From DASUPK01 sp963774305 (GTDB lineage Bacteria; Actinomycetota; Thermoleophilia; Solirubrobacterales; 70-9), in NCBI GenBank assembly GCA_963774305.1, contig CAVZEM010000005.1:253164-317163 (forward strand): 64,000 bases of DNA. The letters are read 5' to 3'. Below are positions 7,492-17,985 of this stretch, one piece after another; position 1 is the stretch's first letter; each line of letters opens with the position of its first letter. Below the pieces are notes generated by a model, which was given only the letters and a program-made list of their open reading frames with translations, did not search any database and had not been told where the DNA came from. A program made the translations under genes and the position numbers.

Positions 7492-10462
7492 TGGCTCCCT
7501 CCGAGCGCATAGTCATCCGCGGCGCCCGCGAGCACAACCTCAAGGACATCGACCTCGAGCTGCCTCGCAACGCCCTGATCGTCATGACCGGCCTCTCCGG
7601 GTCCGGTAAGTCGAGCCTTGCCTTCGACACGATCTACGCCGAGGGACAGCGGCGCTACGTCGAGTCGCTGTCGGCCTACGCCCGGCAGTTCCTCGGCCTG
7701 ATGGAAAAGCCGGACGTCGACTCGATCGACGGCCTCTCGCCTGCGATCTCGATCGATCAGAAGACGACCTCGCGCAACCCGCGGTCCACGGTCGGCACCG
7801 TCACCGAGGTGTACGACTATCTGCGCCTGCTCTGGGCGCGCATCGGCAAGCCTCACTGCCCGGAGTGCGGGGAGCCGATCGAGGGGCAGTCCGTCGAGCA
7901 GATCACCGACCGGGTCATGACCCTGGAGGAGGGGACGCGCTTCATGGTGATGGCCCCGGTGGTCCGGGGGCGCAAGGGCGAGTTCGAGAAGCTGTTCGAG
8001 CAGTTCCGCCTCGAGGGCTACAGCCGTGTCCGGGTCGACAACGAGATCCGCCGGTTGGACGAGGAGATCAAGCTCGACAAGAAGTACAACCACGACATCT
8101 CGGTCGTGATCGACCGCCTGGTGATGAAGGGCGACTTGCGGCGACGGCTCTCGGAGTCGGTCGAGGCGGCGGCTGCGCTGGCGGGAGGAGTCGTCGAGAT
8201 TGACGTCCTCGCGGAGGGCAGTTCCGGCGAAGCCGAGAGCGGCAGCGCCGAGCCGCGCGAGGGCGGCGTCAAGGGCGCCAAGGGAGCCGGGGAGCTGCCA
8301 CGCGGTGTCACCGATCGACTCACCTTCAGCGAGCGGTTCGCCTGCCTCAACTGCGGCACCTCGATCCCGGAGCTCGAGCCGCGGATCTTCTCCTTCAACT
8401 CCCCCCACGGCGCCTGCGAGCGCTGCCACGGCCTCGGCTTTCAGCGGGTGGTCGATCCGGACCTGGTGGTGCCTGATCCGACCCTGTCGCTCTCCGAGGG
8501 TGCACTCCAGCCCTGGCGGGTCGGGCACTCGCGCTACTGGAAGCGGTTGGTGGAGGCGGTCGCGGAGGACTACGGGATCGACCCGGACGCTCCCTGGCAG
8601 GAGCTCTCGGACGAGGACCGCGAGATCTTCCTGTACGGGACGGGCGGCGAGCGGCACAAGGTCAACTACACGAACCGCTTCGGCAGGCGGAGGTCCTACA
8701 GCGTCCGCTTCGAGGGGATCGTCAACAACCTCGAGCGCCGGTACGAGGAGACGGACTCGGACGGAGTTCGCGAGCGCGTGGAGGGCTACATGGCCGAGCA
8801 GCCCTGCCCTGACTGCAAGGGCGCCCGCCTGCGGCCCGAGAGCCTCGCCGTCAAGGTCGGCGGGATCTCGATTCACGATTACACGGAGCTCTCGGCCCGC
8901 GCGGCGCTGAAGTGGATCAAGGAGCTCGAGATGAACGACACAGAGCGGGCGATCGCGCGGCTGCTCGTTCGAGAGATCAACGAGCGCCTCGCCTTTCTCG
9001 ACAACGTCGGGGTCGGCTATCTCAACCTGGCGCGCTCGGCCCGGACGCTGTCGGGCGGCGAAGCGCAGCGGATCCGCCTGGCGACCCAGATCGGCTCGAG
9101 CCTGGTCGGCGTCCTCTACATCCTCGACGAGCCCTCGATCGGGCTGCACCAGCGGGACAACGCCAAGCTGATCCAGACCCTCGAGCGGCTGCGCGACCTG
9201 GGCAACACGGTGATCGTGGTGGAGCACGACGAGGGCACGATGCGCTCGGCCGATCACCTGGTGGACCTGGGCCCCGGCGCCGGCGAGCACGGCGGCCATG
9301 TGATCTCCGAGGGGACCCCGAAGCAGGTGGAGGCGGATCCCGCCTCGCTGACCGGCCAGTACCTCGCCGGTCAGCGGCAGATCGAGGTCCCGGAGAAGCG
9401 GCGCGAGCCGCGCGGCGAGCTCGTCGTCAAGGGAGCGCGCCAGCACAACCTGAAGAAGATCGACGTGCCGATCCCGCTCGGGGTCTTCTGCTGCGTCACC
9501 GGTGTGTCCGGCTCGGGCAAGTCCACGCTGATCAACGAGACGCTCTACCCGGCCGTCGCCAACCGGCTGCACCAGGCCAAGCTGCGGCCCGGCGCACACG
9601 ACCGGATCGAGGGCATCGGACCAGGTCGACAAGATCATCAACATCGACCAGTCGCCGATCGGGCGGACGCCCGAGATCCAACCCGGCGACCTACACAAAC
9701 GTCTTCGACCACATCCGCCAGCTCTATGCCCAGACCCGCGAGGCGCGGGCGCGCGGCTACAAGCCGGGGCGCTTCAGCTTCAACGTCAAGGGCGGGCGCT
9801 GCGAGGTCTGCCGGGGCGACGGCCAGATCAAGATCGAGATGCACTTCCTGCCCGACGTCTACGTGCCGTGCGAGCAGTGCCACGGCAAGCGCTACAACCG
9901 CGAGACGCTGGAGGTTCGCTTCAAGGGCAAGTCGATCGCGGACGTGCTCGAGATGTCGGTCGCGGACGCCTGCGCCTTCTTCAAGGACATCCCGAAGATC
10001 GCGCGGCGGCTCGACACGCTTCACGACGTCGGGCTCGACTACATCCGGCTCGGCCAGCCGGCGACGCAGCTGTCGGGCGGGGAGGCGCAGCGCGTCAAGC
10101 TCGCGACCGAGCTCTCCAAGGTCGCCACCGGCGACACGCTCTACATCCTCGACGAGCCGACCACGGGGCTGCACTTCGCGGACGTTCAGCGCCTCCTCGA
10201 CGTGCTCGACCGGCTGGTCGACGCGGGCAACACCGTGATCGTGATCGAGCACAACCTCGACGTGATCAAGACCGCCGACCGGATCATCGACCTCGGCCCG
10301 GAGGGCGGGGAGGAGGGCGGCAACGTGCTCGCCACCGGGACGCCGGAGCAGGTCGCGGCGACGCCCGGCTCCTACACGGGTGAGTTCCTCACCGAGCTGG
10401 TCGAGCCCGAGATGAAGGTTCGGCGGACGAGCAAGCGCAAGAAGACAGCGGTCGCCGCCTAG
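7491..10462 (+). CDS. uvrA: UvrA, excinuclease ABC subunit A (frame broken twice in this sequence)
   Basis: UvrA is the ATP-dependent damage-recognition subunit of nucleotide excision repair. Walker A motifs GLSGSGKSS (residues 34-42) and GVSGSGKST, two LSGGEAQR signatures, and zinc CxxC pairs (CPEC, CLNC, CERC, CPDC, CEVC, CEQC) are all present. A low-complexity Gly/Glu/Ser insert of about 35 residues lies near residues 240-280. The frame slips at an extra G at 9618-9619. It is then readable for about 17 codons (DQVDKIINIDQSPIGRTP) in a second frame, and slips again at an extra C at 9670-9672. Removing both bases restores an intact protein of about 989 residues. The start is GTG 7491, overlapping the MFS stop. 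Confidence 0.95.
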
Positions 10463-10476
10463 GACATACTGCGGTC

Positions 10477-11259
10477 GTGGGAGAGGGGTTGCTCGCCAGC
10501 TTCAGCTTCGAGATCCACAGCGGCGCGACGCTGGACACCCAGGGCCAGCGGGCCGGGCTGATCCTGCTCGCGGCGATGCTGCTGTCGTTCGGTTTCATCC
10601 GCTTCAGCACGCGGATGATCCGGGCCGAGGTCTCCTGGTGGCCCGGAAACGTGACGCCGGGCGGGATGCACATCCATCACCTGGTCTTCGGGATCGTCGC
10701 GATGATGGTCGCCGGCTTCCTCAGCTTCGGGCTGCAGCCGGGAGATCCATGGTTGGAGATCCTCGCCGCGCTCTTCGGCGTCGGGATGGGGCTGACGCTC
10801 GACGAGTTCGCGCTCTGGCTCTATCTCGAGGACGTCTACTGGGCCGAGGAGGGCCGCAGCTCGGTCGACGCGGTGATCTTCGCCGCGATCATCGGGGGCG
10901 GGCTGATCGTTGGATTCGTTCCTCTGGACGCCGGTAACGGCGGCTCCACGCTCGCGATCGTCACCACCGTCGTGATCACGCTCGGCATCTGCGCGATCGT
11001 GGCCCTGAAGGGCAAGATCAGCTCGGCGATCATCGGCATGTTCATCCCGCCGGTGGCCTGGGTGGCGGCGATCCGCCTGGGGCGGCCGAACTCCTGGTGG
11101 GCGAAACGCCGCTACAAGCCCGGCAGCGGGAAACTGGTCAAGGCGCAGGCGCGGAAGGCGAAGCACGATCGCCGCGTGCGCAAGTGGCAGGACATGATCG
11201 GCGGGGCGCCGTCACTGCCGAGCCCGCGACGGCCCGGCTCCGACCGGTCCGAGGAGTAG
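10477..11259 (+). CDS. Conserved integral membrane protein with HIHH motif
   Basis: The 260-residue protein has about six to seven hydrophobic helices and a basic cytoplasmic tail (WAKRRYKPGSGKLVKAQARKAK). A conserved-looking GGMHIHHLVFG at about residue 65 and LDEFALWLYLEDVYW at about residue 108 put His, Asp and Glu inside or next to the membrane, suggesting metal or proton chemistry. I recognise it only as a hypothetical actinobacterial membrane protein. The start is GTG 10477, 14 bases after uvrA. The function is unknown. Confidence 0.75.
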   Translation: MGEGLLASFSFEIHSGATLDTQGQRAGLILLAAMLLSFGFIRFSTRMIRAEVSWWPGNVTPGGMHIHHLVFGIVAMMVAGFLSFGLQPGDPWLEILAALFGVGMGLTLDEFALWLYLEDVYWAEEGRSSVDAVIFAAIIGGGLIVGFVPLDAGNGGSTLAIVTTVVITLGICAIVALKGKISSAIIGMFIPPVAWVAAIRLGRPNSWWAKRRYKPGSGKLVKAQARKAKHDRRVRKWQDMIGGAPSLPSPRRPGSDRSEE

Positions 11260-11315
11260 CGTTTCACCCGCGATACGGCCACCTAGGGGCGGCCGGTAAC
11301 TGAGAGGAGACCCAC

Positions 11316-11702
11316 ATGCGAGGTGCGGGTCGAGTCGTGTTCGTCGCGATCCTGCTGCTGATAGTGGGCGTGCTCAACATCATCTACGGCATCGGCGCCG
11401 ATTGCCGATGCGAAGTTCTACGTGAACGACACCAGGTACGTCCTCACGAACCTCCACACGATGGGCTGGGTCCTGATCATCCTCGGGGTGATCCAGCTCA
11501 CGGGAGGCTTCTCGTTGATGGCAGGAAACGCCTGGGGCCGCTTCGTCGGCATCGTCGCCGGCAGCCTCGGGGCGATCGGACGCCCTCCTGTCGATGGGCG
11601 GAACACCACCCGTTCTGGGAGCTGGGGATCTTCTTCCTCTGCGTCTGGATCGTCTACGGGATCGTCGTCTTCGGCGAGGACGAGCGAGCCGCCGGAGTCT
11701 GA
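11316..11702 (+). CDS. DUF7144-like four-helix membrane protein (frame broken)
   Basis: Read across frames, the gene gives about 127 residues. These run from VVFVAILLLIVGVLNIIYGIGA through LTNLHTMGWVLIILGVIQL and AGNAWGRFVGIVAGSLGAI to PFWELGIFFLCVWIVYGIVVFG. This four-helix pattern is that of small DUF7144-type actinobacterial membrane proteins. Three single-base excesses are needed, at about 11399, 11580 and 11608, and they cancel to restore the frame and the TGA at 11702. ATG 11316 follows a GAGGAG site. A strong terminator lies directly downstream. Confidence 0.7.
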   Translation: MRGAGRVVFVAILLLIVGVLNIIYGIGADCRCEVLRERHQVRPHEPPHDGLGPDHPRGDPAHGRLLVDGRKRLGPLRRHRRRQPRGDRTPSCRWAEHHPFWELGIFFLCVWIVYGIVVFGEDERAAGV

Positions 11703-11710
11703 GCAAGCTT

Positions 11711-11750
11711 CGCGGGAGCCCGGCCTCGGGCCGGGCTCCCGCGGCGCTTT
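11711..11750 (+). terminator. Rho-independent terminator
   Basis: A perfect 15-base stem (11711-11725 with 11729-11743) has a 3-base TCG loop and is followed within a few bases by a short T run (TTTT around 11748-11751). It follows the DUF7144-like gene and separates it from the convergent DUF308 gene. It could work on both strands. Confidence 0.8.
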
Positions 11751-11774
11751 TCAGCTTGATCTGAGCGGGCTGCG

Positions 11775-12336
11775 CTAGCTCGCCAGGCGGCGCATGTAGA
11801 AGCCGGCCATCAGCTCGAGCGTCCCGCGCACGATGAAGGCGATCCCGGCCAGCAGCGCGAGCGTGGTCAGCCCGATGTCGGGGTTGGCGACGATGATCAC
11901 GCCGGCCGCGATCGAGATGACGCCGAGGACGGCGGCGATCACCCGACCGTCACGCTCGTCGAGAGCCCGGGCCAGGTCGGCCATCCCGGTGATGATGAAC
12001 CAGATGATGAACAGAAGGAGAGGGCCAACAGGAGTGCGAGCACGCCCGCGCCCGGCCGGACGAGGCAGACGAGGCCGGCAGAGTCGCCAGGAAGCCGACG
12101 AAGAAGCGCAGGACGCGACCGCCGGGGGTGTGGTCCTCCATGGTGGCCAACGCGACCCAGACGGCGCCGATCAGCACGAGGTTGATCCCGACGATCAGGC
12201 CGAGGACGAGCAAGGTGATGTCGGGGTAGGCGAGCGCGAGGATGCCCGCGATGATCGAGATCGCGCCGAGCAGGGCGACCACCCACCATTTCTTCGGATC
12301 GACGCTGACTGTCCCGGTTCCTTCGACCTGCGCCAT
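11775..12336 (-). CDS. DUF308 (HdeD-like) membrane protein (frame broken)
   Basis: The N-terminal part reads WWVVALLGAISIIAGILALAYP and LVLGLIVGINLVLIGAVW, and the C-terminal part VIAAVLGVISIAAGVIIVANP and LALLAGIAFIVRGTLELMAG. Each half is a DUF308/HdeD repeat of paired helices, with GxxxIxxGxxxxxxP in each copy. In this sequence the middle is split over three frames; one base seems to be missing near 12088 and another near 12012. ATG 12336 is preferred because AAAGGAG lies at proper spacing, with the ATG at 12342 too close. The role is unknown; family members are linked to acid or stress survival. Confidence 0.75.
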
Positions 12337-12352
12337 CTCCATCTCCTTTCGA

Positions 12353-13348
12353 TTACGAGACTGGTGCCGCCACCTGCTCCTCGACGAGCAGTGCGGCGCC
12401 GATCGCGCCGCCGAGGTCGCCGAGCGCCGCCAGACGCATCTCGGGCGGGCGATCGCTGACGAACAGATGGGGATGCATTCGCGTCGCGATCCGCCGAACG
12501 TACTTCTCGCCGAAGCGGACGCCAAGTCCACCGCCGATGATCACCGCCTCAGGGTCAAGCAGGTTGACCGATGACGCGATTCCTACGCCCAGGGCCTTCA
12601 CGGCACGATCGATCAGGGTCGTCGCGAGATCGTCGCCGTGGTTGAGCGCTCGCTCCCAGATCCCGCTGGTCAGCCGGTCTCGACCATGCTCTTCCATGAG
12701 CTTGAAGAGGTCGGTCTTGGCTCCGTTTGTGACCTCCTTACGGGCCTTGATCTCCATCGCCAGCCGGCCGGCATAGGCCTCCATACAGCCCTTGCGCCCG
12801 CAGGTGCAGCGTGCACCTCCGCGTTTGACCACGACATGCCCAATCTCGCCGGCGGCGCCGCGCCCAAGCCACTGCTTGCCATCCAGGATCAGCCCGCCAC
12901 CAACACCAGTCCCCCACCAAACGCCCAACACGGTGTTGAACTCCTTGCCCGCGCCGAGCTCGAACTCGCCCTGAACGGCGACGGAGACGTCGTTGCCAAT
13001 CCGTACCTGGACGCCGAGGTCCTTTGTGAGGGTCGCGCCAAGGGGGAAGGACCCGGTCCAGCCCGGCAGGTTGCGGGCGTCGGAAACGACGCCCGTCTCC
13101 TCGTCGGCGTCGCCCGGCGAGCCCATGCCGATGCCTTTCAGGTCCCGGGTGCCGAGCCCTGCCTGGGCCGCCGCCTCCCGCATCGCGGCGGCGACCTCGC
13201 GCGCCACGTCTGAGGGTCCGCCGGTATCCGGGGTGGGCCGACGGGACTGGCCGAGCACCTCGTTGTCGGAGTCCACGACGACGGTCTGGATCTTGGTTCC
13301 CCCGAGGTCGATCCCTCCGCGCGTTGCCTGCTTCGAGGCTGGGCTCAC
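12353..13348 (-). CDS. ROK-family sugar kinase (glucokinase-like)
   Basis: The 331-residue protein has IDLGGTKIQ (ATP phosphate-binding loop) near residue 12 and GMGSPGDAD and GNDVSVAVQGE in the catalytic core, with the GND Asp as expected general base. WWGTGVGGGLILDG, GEIGHVVV and the ROK zinc cluster CTCGRKGCMEAY follow. ROK kinases phosphorylate glucose or related hexoses. No HTH domain precedes it, so it is a kinase and not a ROK repressor. GTG at 13348 gives the usual short N-terminus; the frame runs back to 13396. Glucose specificity is likely but not proven. Confidence 0.88.
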   Translation of the reverse strand: MSPASKQATRGGIDLGGTKIQTVVVDSDNEVLGQSRRPTPDTGGPSDVAREVAAAMREAAAQAGLGTRDLKGIGMGSPGDADEETGVVSDARNLPGWTGSFPLGATLTKDLGVQVRIGNDVSVAVQGEFELGAGKEFNTVLGVWWGTGVGGGLILDGKQWLGRGAAGEIGHVVVKRGGARCTCGRKGCMEAYAGRLAMEIKARKEVTNGAKTDLFKLMEEHGRDRLTSGIWERALNHGDDLATTLIDRAVKALGVGIASSVNLLDPEAVIIGGGLGVRFGEKYVRRIATRMHPHLFVSDRPPEMRLAALGDLGGAIGAALLVEEQVAAPVS

Positions 13349-13989
13349 GCGGCAGACAATATCCGGCGGCAACCGGGTCTTTTGCGAAGCTCCCACCGTG
13401 GCGTCGCTGCAGCCAATGGCGCACCTGGCGGATCAAGAGGCGCTGGTATGAGCGCAACCAGCGACGGAGCCGCCGGCGCCGGATCAACCGGCATGCCGCC
13501 GAGGGCGGCTTCTTCATCCGCTATCCGGTCGAGGGTGAGGTGCTCGAGGCGCTCGACTCGGGCCACCTGGAGATTGGCGAGGGAACGCTGCTCGAGCCCG
13601 GCTGCTGGCTGACGCTTTCAGGGGATGCCCGAATCCGCATCGGCGAGGGCTGCTTCCTCAACCGCAACACGATGCTCGCCGCGCTCGAGCTGATCGAGAT
13701 CGGCGACCACGTCATGTTCGCCAACAACTGCTTCGTCGGCGACTCCGACCATCGCTACGACGACCCGACCAAGCCGGTCACCTGGCAGGGCTTCGAGCCG
13801 CAGGGACCGGTGCGGATCGGCTCGAATTGCTGGTTCGGCGTCGGCTGCGTGGTCACGGGCGGCGTCGAGATCGGAGAGCGCTGCGTGATCGGCGCGAACT
13901 CGGTCGTCACCCGCGACCTGCCGGCCGGCGTGATCGCCGCCGGAGCACCCGCGAAGGTGATCCGCGAGATCGAGTTCAAGTCGCAATAG
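13324..13989 (+). CDS. Hexapeptide-repeat acyltransferase (left-handed beta-helix)
   Basis: From about residue 60 the protein shows LbH hexad repeats (IRIGEGCFL, IEIGDHVMF, VRIGSNCWFGVGCVVTGGVEIGERCVIGANSVVT) and ends AGAPAKVIREIE, the standard C-terminal coil of sugar or serine O-acetyltransferases. FANNCFVGDSDHRYDD carries the probable catalytic His. The only in-frame standard start is TTG 13324, which overlaps the divergent ROK gene. The Arg/Trp-rich leader (WRTWRIKRRWYERNQRRSRRRR) suggests the real start is near 13390-13440, perhaps hidden by an indel. The acceptor sugar is unknown. Confidence 0.78.
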   Translation: MPASRLGSRGRQYPAATGSFAKLPPWRRCSQWRTWRIKRRWYERNQRRSRRRRINRHAAEGGFFIRYPVEGEVLEALDSGHLEIGEGTLLEPGCWLTLSGDARIRIGEGCFLNRNTMLAALELIEIGDHVMFANNCFVGDSDHRYDDPTKPVTWQGFEPQGPVRIGSNCWFGVGCVVTGGVEIGERCVIGANSVVTRDLPAGVIAAGAPAKVIREIEFKSQ

Positions 13990-14022
13990 AGGCGTCCCGG
14001 CCCCTTCCTAGAGTTCGGAGCG

Positions 14023-14932
14023 ATGCTCAGACTCCGGCTCGCGATCGAGGACCACCGTGCGGACATCGTCACCCGGGCGCTAGAGGAGACCGGCGGGGTC
14101 CACCGGATCGTCGCGCTCAGTCCCGAGCGAACGGGGAGTGGCGTGGTGCTCGCGGCTGACGTGATGCCGTCCGTGGCCGACCGTGTGATGCAGCTGATTC
14201 GCGAGTGGGAGGTCTCCGATGCCGACTACCTGCTCACGCGGCAGGAGGTGGTGGCGCCGAACCCGCCCCACGGACGGCTCTCGGGGGGCGAGGAGTTCGC
14301 CTGGATCGAGGTGATGGGGGAGGCGAGGACACACTCGCGCCCACTCGGCCGCTACCTGGCACTGATGTCGGTGGCCGGCGTCCTCGGCGCGCTCGGGGTG
14401 ATCACGGACAACCCGATCCTGGTCGTTGGCGCCATGGCGGTCAGCCCCGACATCCTGCCCATCTGCGCCGCCTGCGTCGGATTGGTCGCGGGCCGAGTCC
14501 GATTGGCCCGGCGCGCCACCGTCACTCTGCTGCTCGGCATCCTCCTCACCTGGGCGGTCGCCGCAGCGCTCGCCTGGTCCCTCCAGGCCGTGGGCATCCT
14601 GAGCTCGAGCTTCCAGGTTCACGACAGCTCGCTTCACGGCCTCGCTGACGTCGACTATTCGACCGTGCTCGTGGCGCTCGCAGCGGGGGTCGCCGCGATG
14701 CTCTCCTTCGAGACCCGAGCCGCGGCCGCCGTCGGAGTCGCAATTTCAGTCACCACCATTCCCGCATCGGCTCTCTTCGGGGTCTCGCTCGGCCTCGGTG
14801 AGGTGAGCGTCTCCTGGGGAGCGGCCGGTGTGCTGGCCGTCAACGTCACCCTCCTGCTGCTCTCCGGGCACCGTCACTCTGGCCGCGCAGCGATGGCTGG
14901 CTGCCAGGTCGGGCCGGCCCGTCAGGACGTAG
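14023..14932 (+). CDS. DUF389 (TIGR00341-type) membrane protein, frame broken near the C-terminus
   Basis: The protein has a soluble N-terminal domain of about 90 residues, then a membrane domain with the DUF389 landmark sequence LGALGVITDNPILVVGAMAVSPDI. As printed, the frame runs on to 14952. Deleting one G from GGG at 14866-14868 instead gives SGTVTLAAQRWLAARSGRPVRT and a stop at 14930-14932, clear of the convergent yjbQ gene, so I take that as the true end. The start is ATG 14023. DUF389 proteins have no settled function. Confidence 0.78.
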
Positions 14933-14944
14933 GAGCGCGGCGCA

Positions 14945-15362
14945 TCAGCTGACGACCTGGACGACCACCGTTCGGTTGCGCGGCCGGTCGTCGAAGTCGA
15001 TCAGGACCAGCTGCTGCCAGGTCCCCAGGGCGAGGCGCCCGTCGATGACCGGCACCTGCTCGGATGCGCCGATCAGCGAGGCGCGCTGATGGGCGTGCGA
15101 GTTGGTGTCGTGGTTCAGGCGGTTGTGCTCATAGTCGCCCTCGACCGGGATCAACCGGTCGAGCAGCGTCCCGCAGGTCGGCGACGCCGCCGGGCTCGAA
15201 CTCCATCGTCGTGATCGCCGCGGTCGACCCCCGCACGAACGCGGTGACGAGCCCATCGGCAACCGGTCCATCGGCGACGACCTGCTGGATATCCCCGGTG
15301 ATGTCGATGACGTCTGCGTCGCCGCGCGTCGAGTAGCTCAGCTCCCCGCTGTGGACGGTCAT
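14945..15362 (-). CDS. YjbQ (UPF0047) family protein, frame broken
   Basis: The N-terminal frame reads DIQQVVADGPVADGLVTAF and TMEFEPGGVADL. After dropping one C from 15170-15172, the other frame continues RTLLDRLIPVEGDYEHNRLNHDTNSHAHQRASLIG and WQQLVLIDFDDRPRNRTVVVQ. The H-x-x-N and NSHAH residues form the conserved polar site of UPF0047. The family has been reported to have thiamine-phosphate synthase side activity, but its physiological role is open. ATG 15362 starts MTVHSGEL. The product is about 138 residues, the normal family length. Confidence 0.85.
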
Positions 15363-15456
15363 GGCGCGCACGGTAACGAACGCGATATCACCCCTTTCGG
15401 GCGATGCGGCCGCCGGGACGCCTGAGACAATCCCGCCCGATGCCGGGACGGAGCCA

Positions 15457-17110
15457 GTGAACGACGCCCCCACCAAGCCTGCCGAGCCGAAGCATCGTCA
15501 CCGCAAGCTCGTGTGGGCCCTCGTCGTGCTCGCGTCGGTGGTGCTGGTCGTTTCGATGATCGCGAACTGGGTTCAGACCCAGGTCCTCGACAGCAACCAG
15601 TTCGCCAACAGCACCGAAGAGATCCTCCAGAACCAGGACGTCCAGGAGCAGCTCAGCATCTTCGCGGTCGACCAGCTCTACGCCAACGTCGACGTCCAAG
15701 CCCAGATCGAGCAGAAGCTGCCGCCCCCCGCTCAGCCGCTCGCCGCTCCGGTCACGGCGGCGACCAGACAACTCGCCACGAACGTGGCGGAGACGGCGCT
15801 CGCCTCGCCTCGAGTTCAGCAACTCGTCGCCACCGCGATCAGTGGGGCGCAGCAGCGGTTCGTCAGCCTGATCGAGAACAAGGGCCAATTCGTCTCGACG
15901 CAGGGCGGCGACGTCACCCTCGAATACGGGAGCTTCGTCGCCGACCTTGCCACTCGCCTGGGCGTTGACCCCTCGACGATCTCCCAGATCCAGGGCTTCA
16001 TCCAGCAGTACTCGACGGAGCTCAAGCAGCGCCTGACGACGATGCAGAGCAAGATCGAGTCCACGCGAGCGACGCTCTCCCAGGCGCAGGCGGGCACGCT
16101 CAGCCCCGCAGGCGCAACAGAACCTCACGACTCTCGAAACGGATGCCGCCCAGCTCCATGCGACCGTCGCGAGCCTCGAGCAGAAGATCGCGGGCATCCA
16201 GCCGAAGGCCCCCGCCCAGCTCCAGAGCCGGTTGTCCGACCTCCAGGGCCGCCTGGCCAAGCTCGACAAGCGGCTGGCCACAGTGCAGCGACAGGCCGCC
16301 GCGGTGCTCAAGGATCCAAGCCAGGCGAACATCCTCAAGCTCGACCCCACGCTCGCCTCGCTCCAGACGCGCGTCACCACCCTGCTCAACCGTCAGGCGG
16401 TTCAGCACCCCGGCGAGGTCGTCGTGATGAAGTCCAGCGAACTGAGCGGGCTCCAGGACCTGGTCGAGCGCGCTGCGCAACCTCGGCTTCGTGCTGCCGC
16501 TGCTGGCGCTCGTGCTGTACCTGGCGCGCGATCTACCTGGCGAAGGGATGGCGCCGGGAGACACTGATGGCAGTCGGAGGCGGGATCCTGGGGGCCACGC
16601 TGCTCGTCCTGCTGGCGAGGCACCTGATCGGCAGCGCGGTCACCGACTCGGTGGCGAGCTCCGATGCGGTCAAGCCGGCGATCACCGCCGTCTGGAACAT
16701 CATTTCCGCCGGGCTGCGCGAGCGGGCCGCTGTTCGTGCTCGTGATCGGGCTGGGGTTCATCGGCGGGGGGCTCCTCGCAGGGCCCGGCCGCCATGAGGT
16801 CGCCGTGCGGCGCTTCCTGGCGCCGTACCTGCGCGACCAGCCGGTTGTCGTCTATGCGGTCCTGGCCTTCATCTTCCTGCTCTGGCTGACGCTCCTTCCG
16901 ACGATCAACAACGTCGGTCAGGTGCTCATAGTCCTGGTTCTCGCTGGGCTGGCGGTGCTGGGCGTCGAGATCCTGCGCCGCCAGACGGCACGGGAGTTTC
17001 CGGACGCCTCAACAGGCTCCCGACCCGACCCCGCGCCCGTAACCGGGCGTCGGCGGCCCTACCAGTCCCAGGGGGTGTCGGTGCCCACCAGCGACTCCTG
17101 CTCGAGGTAG
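15457..17110 (+). CDS. Large membrane protein with coiled-coil ectodomain (several frame breaks)
   Basis: An N-terminal anchor (LVWALVVLASVVLVVSMIANW) is followed by a mostly helical Gln-rich domain of roughly 300 residues (NSTEEILQNQDVQEQLSIF), then three or four C-terminal helices. It resembles actinobacterial integral membrane proteins whose ectodomain begins DTDRYVATVAPLA-like; no function is known. Frame slips appear at an extra C in 16104-16107, near 16472, near 16530 and near 16726. GTG 15457 has GGAG upstream. The final frame ends at 17110, overlapping panB by 52 bases; another slip could end it at 17042 instead. Confidence 0.65.
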
Positions 17111-17985
17111 CGGGCGAACTCCTCCAGCTCCTCCTGGGGGATCGAGTAGGTGTGCTGCTCCTCGTCCGGGAAGGTCCGGGCTGCGGACCTCCTCGGTATA
17201 GGCGCGGACGCCCTTCAGCGACTCCTCGCGGACCTCGGCGAAGCGCTTGACGAACTTCGGCTGGTGGCCGTCGTAGACGCCGAGCAGGTCGTGCAGGACC
17301 AGCACCTGGCCGTCGGTCGACGGGCCGGCGCCGATCCCGATCACCGGGATCTCCAGCTTCGGCATCAGGGCCTCGGTGACCGCGGACGGGAATCGCCTCG
17401 AAGACGATCGCGAAGCAGCCGACCGACTGCAGCGCCAGGGCCTCCTCGCACAGCTTCGCCGCCGCCTCGGCGGTCTTGCCCTGGGCCTTGAAGCCGCCCA
17501 GGGCAGTCGCGGTCTGCGGGGTGAGCCCGACGTGGCCCATCACCGGGATGCCGGAGCGAACGATTGCCCGCGCCCGGTCGACCGAGGCGCCGCCCGCGCT
17601 CGAGCTTGACGGCGTCGCAGCCCGCCTCCTTGACGAAGCGCTGGGCGTTCTCGATCGCCTGCTCGTTGGACTTCTCGTAGGAGCCGAAGGGCATGTCGCC
17701 GATCAGCAGCGGCCGCTTCAGGCCTCGCCGGACGGCGGCGGCCATCATCAGCATCTCGTCCATGCCGACCGGGGTGGTGGCGTCGTAGCCGAGGACGACC
17801 ATCGCGGCCGTGTCGCCGACCAGGACGATGTCGACACCCGCCTCCTCGACGATCTGGGCCGATGGGTAGTCGTAGGCCGTGATCATCACGATCGGCTCGT
17901 CGTCGCGCTTCATCTCAGCGATCCGCGGCAGCGTCAGAGGCTGTCGATCTTCATTGGAGGGCTCTTGGGGCGGATGGGTGCTCAC
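17059..17985 (-). CDS. panB: PanB, ketopantoate hydroxymethyltransferase (three frame breaks)
   Basis: PanB adds a hydroxymethyl group from methylene-tetrahydrofolate to alpha-ketoisovalerate. MITAYDYPSAQIVEEAGVDI, LVGDTAAMVVLGYD, IGDMPFGSYE, VMGHVGLTPQ and VIGIGAGPSTDGQVLVLHD are all present in order. To stay in one frame, one extra base must be removed near 17597-17604, one G from 17388-17390 and one G from 17178-17180. The repaired protein has about 307 residues and ends TDTPWDW at TAG 17061-17059. The start ATG/GTG at 17985 overlaps the panD stop by 4 bases, so the genes are co-translated. Confidence 0.93.
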
